Below are positions 8,320 through 9,017 of a DNA stretch of 9,017 nucleotides, one piece after another. The translations under genes were made by a program, and so were the position numbers. Within the stretch, counting starts at the first letter, position 1, and each line of letters starts with the position of its first letter. The notes under the pieces are model-generated. The model was not told the DNA's origin and did not search any database. It saw only the letters and a list, made by a program, of their open reading frames with translations. Origin of the DNA: Ilumatobacteraceae bacterium (GTDB lineage: Bacteria; Actinomycetota; Acidimicrobiia; Acidimicrobiales; Ilumatobacteraceae); contig JALOLG010000033.1 in NCBI GenBank assembly GCA_025456105.1, forward strand, positions 1 to 9,017, written 5' to 3'.

Positions 8320-8705
8320 GTGACGTCGCCGTCCGACTCGCTCTCGAGCCGGCGGCGCAGCGTGACCGGGGCGACCATGAGGTACGCCTCGCGCACCATC
8401 GCGGCGACTTCGTCCCAGTCGGGGTCGACGTCGAGATGGACGCCCACCCAGCCGCGGTGGCCGACGTAGGGCGGCCGGAAGAACCGGTCGGGCTCGGCCT
8501 CCACGAGCTGCTCCTGCACGCCGGGTGGCGCCGGCACCCAGAGGGCCGTGTCGTGCGCGCCGTGGTGGTCGTCGTGCAGCCTGCAGAGGGTCGTCTTGCC
8601 GCGGACGAAGAACGTCGGTGCGCCGTGGCTGAGCCGCTCGCTGACCTCGGGCAGCGGCGTGCAGATCCGACGGAGCTGCTCGAGCGCCCGGGCGTGCGAC
8701 GTCAT
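8316..8705 (-). CDS. MmcQ/YjbR family protein
   Basis: 129 aa, normal for this small alpha/beta family, whose fold resembles a double-wing DNA-binding module but whose function is not established. Signatures are the early LPEVSERLSHGAPTFFVRGK (18-37), with SHGAP, and RFFRPPYVGHRGWVGVHLD (74-92), followed by the helix DWDEVAAMVREAYLMVAP (96-113) and a basic LRRRL. The ATG is at 8703-8705, with no clear Shine-Dalgarno. It is the first gene of the minus-strand run and overlaps the FAD oxidoreductase by 4 bp. A 60-bp divergent region separates it from the DUF222 gene. A link to phosphonate genes would be unexpected. Confidence 0.88.
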   Translation of the reverse strand: MTSHARALEQLRRICTPLPEVSERLSHGAPTFFVRGKTTLCRLHDDHHGAHDTALWVPAPPGVQEQLVEAEPDRFFRPPYVGHRGWVGVHLDVDPDWDEVAAMVREAYLMVAPVTLRRRLESESDGDVT

Positions 8706-8735
8706 GGGTGGAGTCTCGCGCCGAGCCGGGGAACT

Positions 8736-8758
8736 CTGTCACACCCCCTGCGTACGTT
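8736..8758 (+). promoter_or_regulatory. candidate PafBC/RecA-NDp-type promoter of the DUF222 gene
   Basis: CTGTCA (8736-8741) and TACGTT (8753-8758) are separated by exactly 11 bp. This is the geometry of the mycobacterial LexA-independent DNA-damage promoter (tTGTCRgtg-N8-TAnnnT), although the GTG part reads CAC. The -10 ends 7 bp before the ATG, so the mRNA may be leaderless; no Shine-Dalgarno is present. It matches the block before the mazG-like gene. The promoter class is my inference. Confidence 0.5.
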
Positions 8759-8764
8759 TGTTCG
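8751..8764. promoter_or_regulatory. LexA (SOS) box-like operator
   Basis: CGTACGTTTGTTCG fits the actinobacterial SOS box CGAAC-N4-GTTCG at 9 of 10 half-site positions (left half CGTAC, right half perfect GTTCG) with the right spacing. It overlaps the candidate -10 and ends 1 bp before the DUF222 start codon, where a repressor would block transcription. Several 13E12-family genes of Mycobacterium tuberculosis are known LexA/DNA-damage-regulated genes. Confidence 0.5.
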
Positions 8765-8765
8765 C

Positions 8766-9017
8766 ATGTACGCGACCGAGCGGTGGAGCGATCCGTCGGG
8801 GATGTCCCCGGTGGAGCTGGCGGGCCGGTTCGCGGAGCTCGAGCGGATGCGTCGTGAGGTCGAGGCCGCGTTGGTGGCGGTGGTGGGTGAGGTGCAGCGC
8901 TCGGGTGCGCATCGTGCCGATGGTCATGCGTCGGTGTCGGGGTGGGTGAAGGCGTTGGGGCGGTGGTCGGCGGCGGAGGCGTGTCAGCACCGTCAGGTCG
9001 CGGATCTCGCCGCCGCG
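8766..9017 (+). CDS. DUF222 / 13E12-repeat family protein, probable HNH endonuclease (5' part)
   Basis: The first 84 codons are present and the frame is open to the window edge. The N-terminus has a helical region (VELAGRFAELERMRREVEAA, 16-35) followed by VVGEVQRSGAHRADGHASVSGWVKALGR (39-66) and WSAAEACQHRQVADLAAA (67-84). This is the typical start of the actinobacterial DUF222 family, in which 'xGxxSxxxW' and 'SxxEAxxxxxxAxxL' patterns precede a C-terminal HNH nuclease domain. That domain would lie beyond the window. Codons end mainly in G (GCG, GTG, GGG, TCG, TTG) with several GGT and CGT, unlike the C-rich third positions of the neighbours. Such codon use suits a repeat family spread by recombination. 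The cellular role of the family is unclear; DNA-damage induction is known for some members. Confidence 0.8.
   Translation, partial: MYATERWSDPSGMSPVELAGRFAELERMRREVEAALVAVVGEVQRSGAHRADGHASVSGWVKALGRWSAAEACQHRQVADLAAA

Noticed and set aside
7204..8742. Longer start for the FAD oxidoreductase, upstream of 8319
   Set aside because: The added residues are out-of-frame reading of the YjbR gene. The ATG at 8319 puts the Rossmann motif at residue 7 and gives an ATGA overlap.

Overview
The window is very GC-rich, with G or C in nearly every third codon position. Its gene content points to a high-GC actinobacterium: an F420-type luciferase-like oxidoreductase, an MhuD-like haem monooxygenase, a DUF222/13E12-family gene, and a LysC closely resembling that of Corynebacterium. 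An Acidimicrobiia-type (Ilumatobacter-like) host is my best guess, but this is inference from gene style, not a database match.

Left edge (1-2072): a possible C-terminal tail of a + strand gene is followed by a complete tRNA-Pro (anticodon CGG, CCA encoded). Converging on it is a minus-strand HtrA-like lipoprotein protease (trypsin fold, PDZ and an extra C-terminal domain). Only 39 bp from the start of that gene, and divergent from it, is a small MazG-type nucleotide pyrophosphohydrolase with a four-cysteine tail. Its stop codon is separated by 1 bp from the stop of the converging asd gene, and a perfect inverted repeat spans both stops.

Centre (2074-6474, minus strand): transcription runs from an LLM-class flavin oxidoreductase to an MhuD/IsdG-like monooxygenase, aspartokinase (lysC), a class I methyltransferase, and aspartate-semialdehyde dehydrogenase (asd). 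Gaps between the last four genes are 11-23 bp, so they look like one operon. LysC and Asd perform steps 1 and 2 of the aspartate pathway (Lys/Thr/Met/diaminopimelate). The methyltransferase sits between them. LysC also carries a well-placed internal Shine-Dalgarno and GTG that would yield a separate regulatory beta subunit.

Right (6521-8705, minus strand): a translationally coupled trio. A YjbR/MmcQ protein overlaps a DadA-like FAD oxidoreductase by 4 bp (ATGA), which overlaps a phosphonatase-like HAD hydrolase by 4 bp (GTGA). The FAD/HAD pair matches gene pairs proposed to act on aminophosphonates: amine oxidation to an aldehyde, then C-P cleavage. Whether the downstream LLM gene belongs to this transcript is unclear, because competing hairpins lie in the 46-bp gap.

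Right edge (8736-9017): divergent from YjbR is the start of a DUF222 (13E12-repeat) gene. Its start is preceded by a LexA/SOS-box-like sequence overlapping a promoter that fits the LexA-independent (PafBC/RecA-NDp) DNA-damage promoter pattern. A very similar promoter block precedes the mazG-like gene 7 kb away, suggesting that the two + strand genes share DNA-damage control. I found no CRISPR array, insertion sequence or phage gene.
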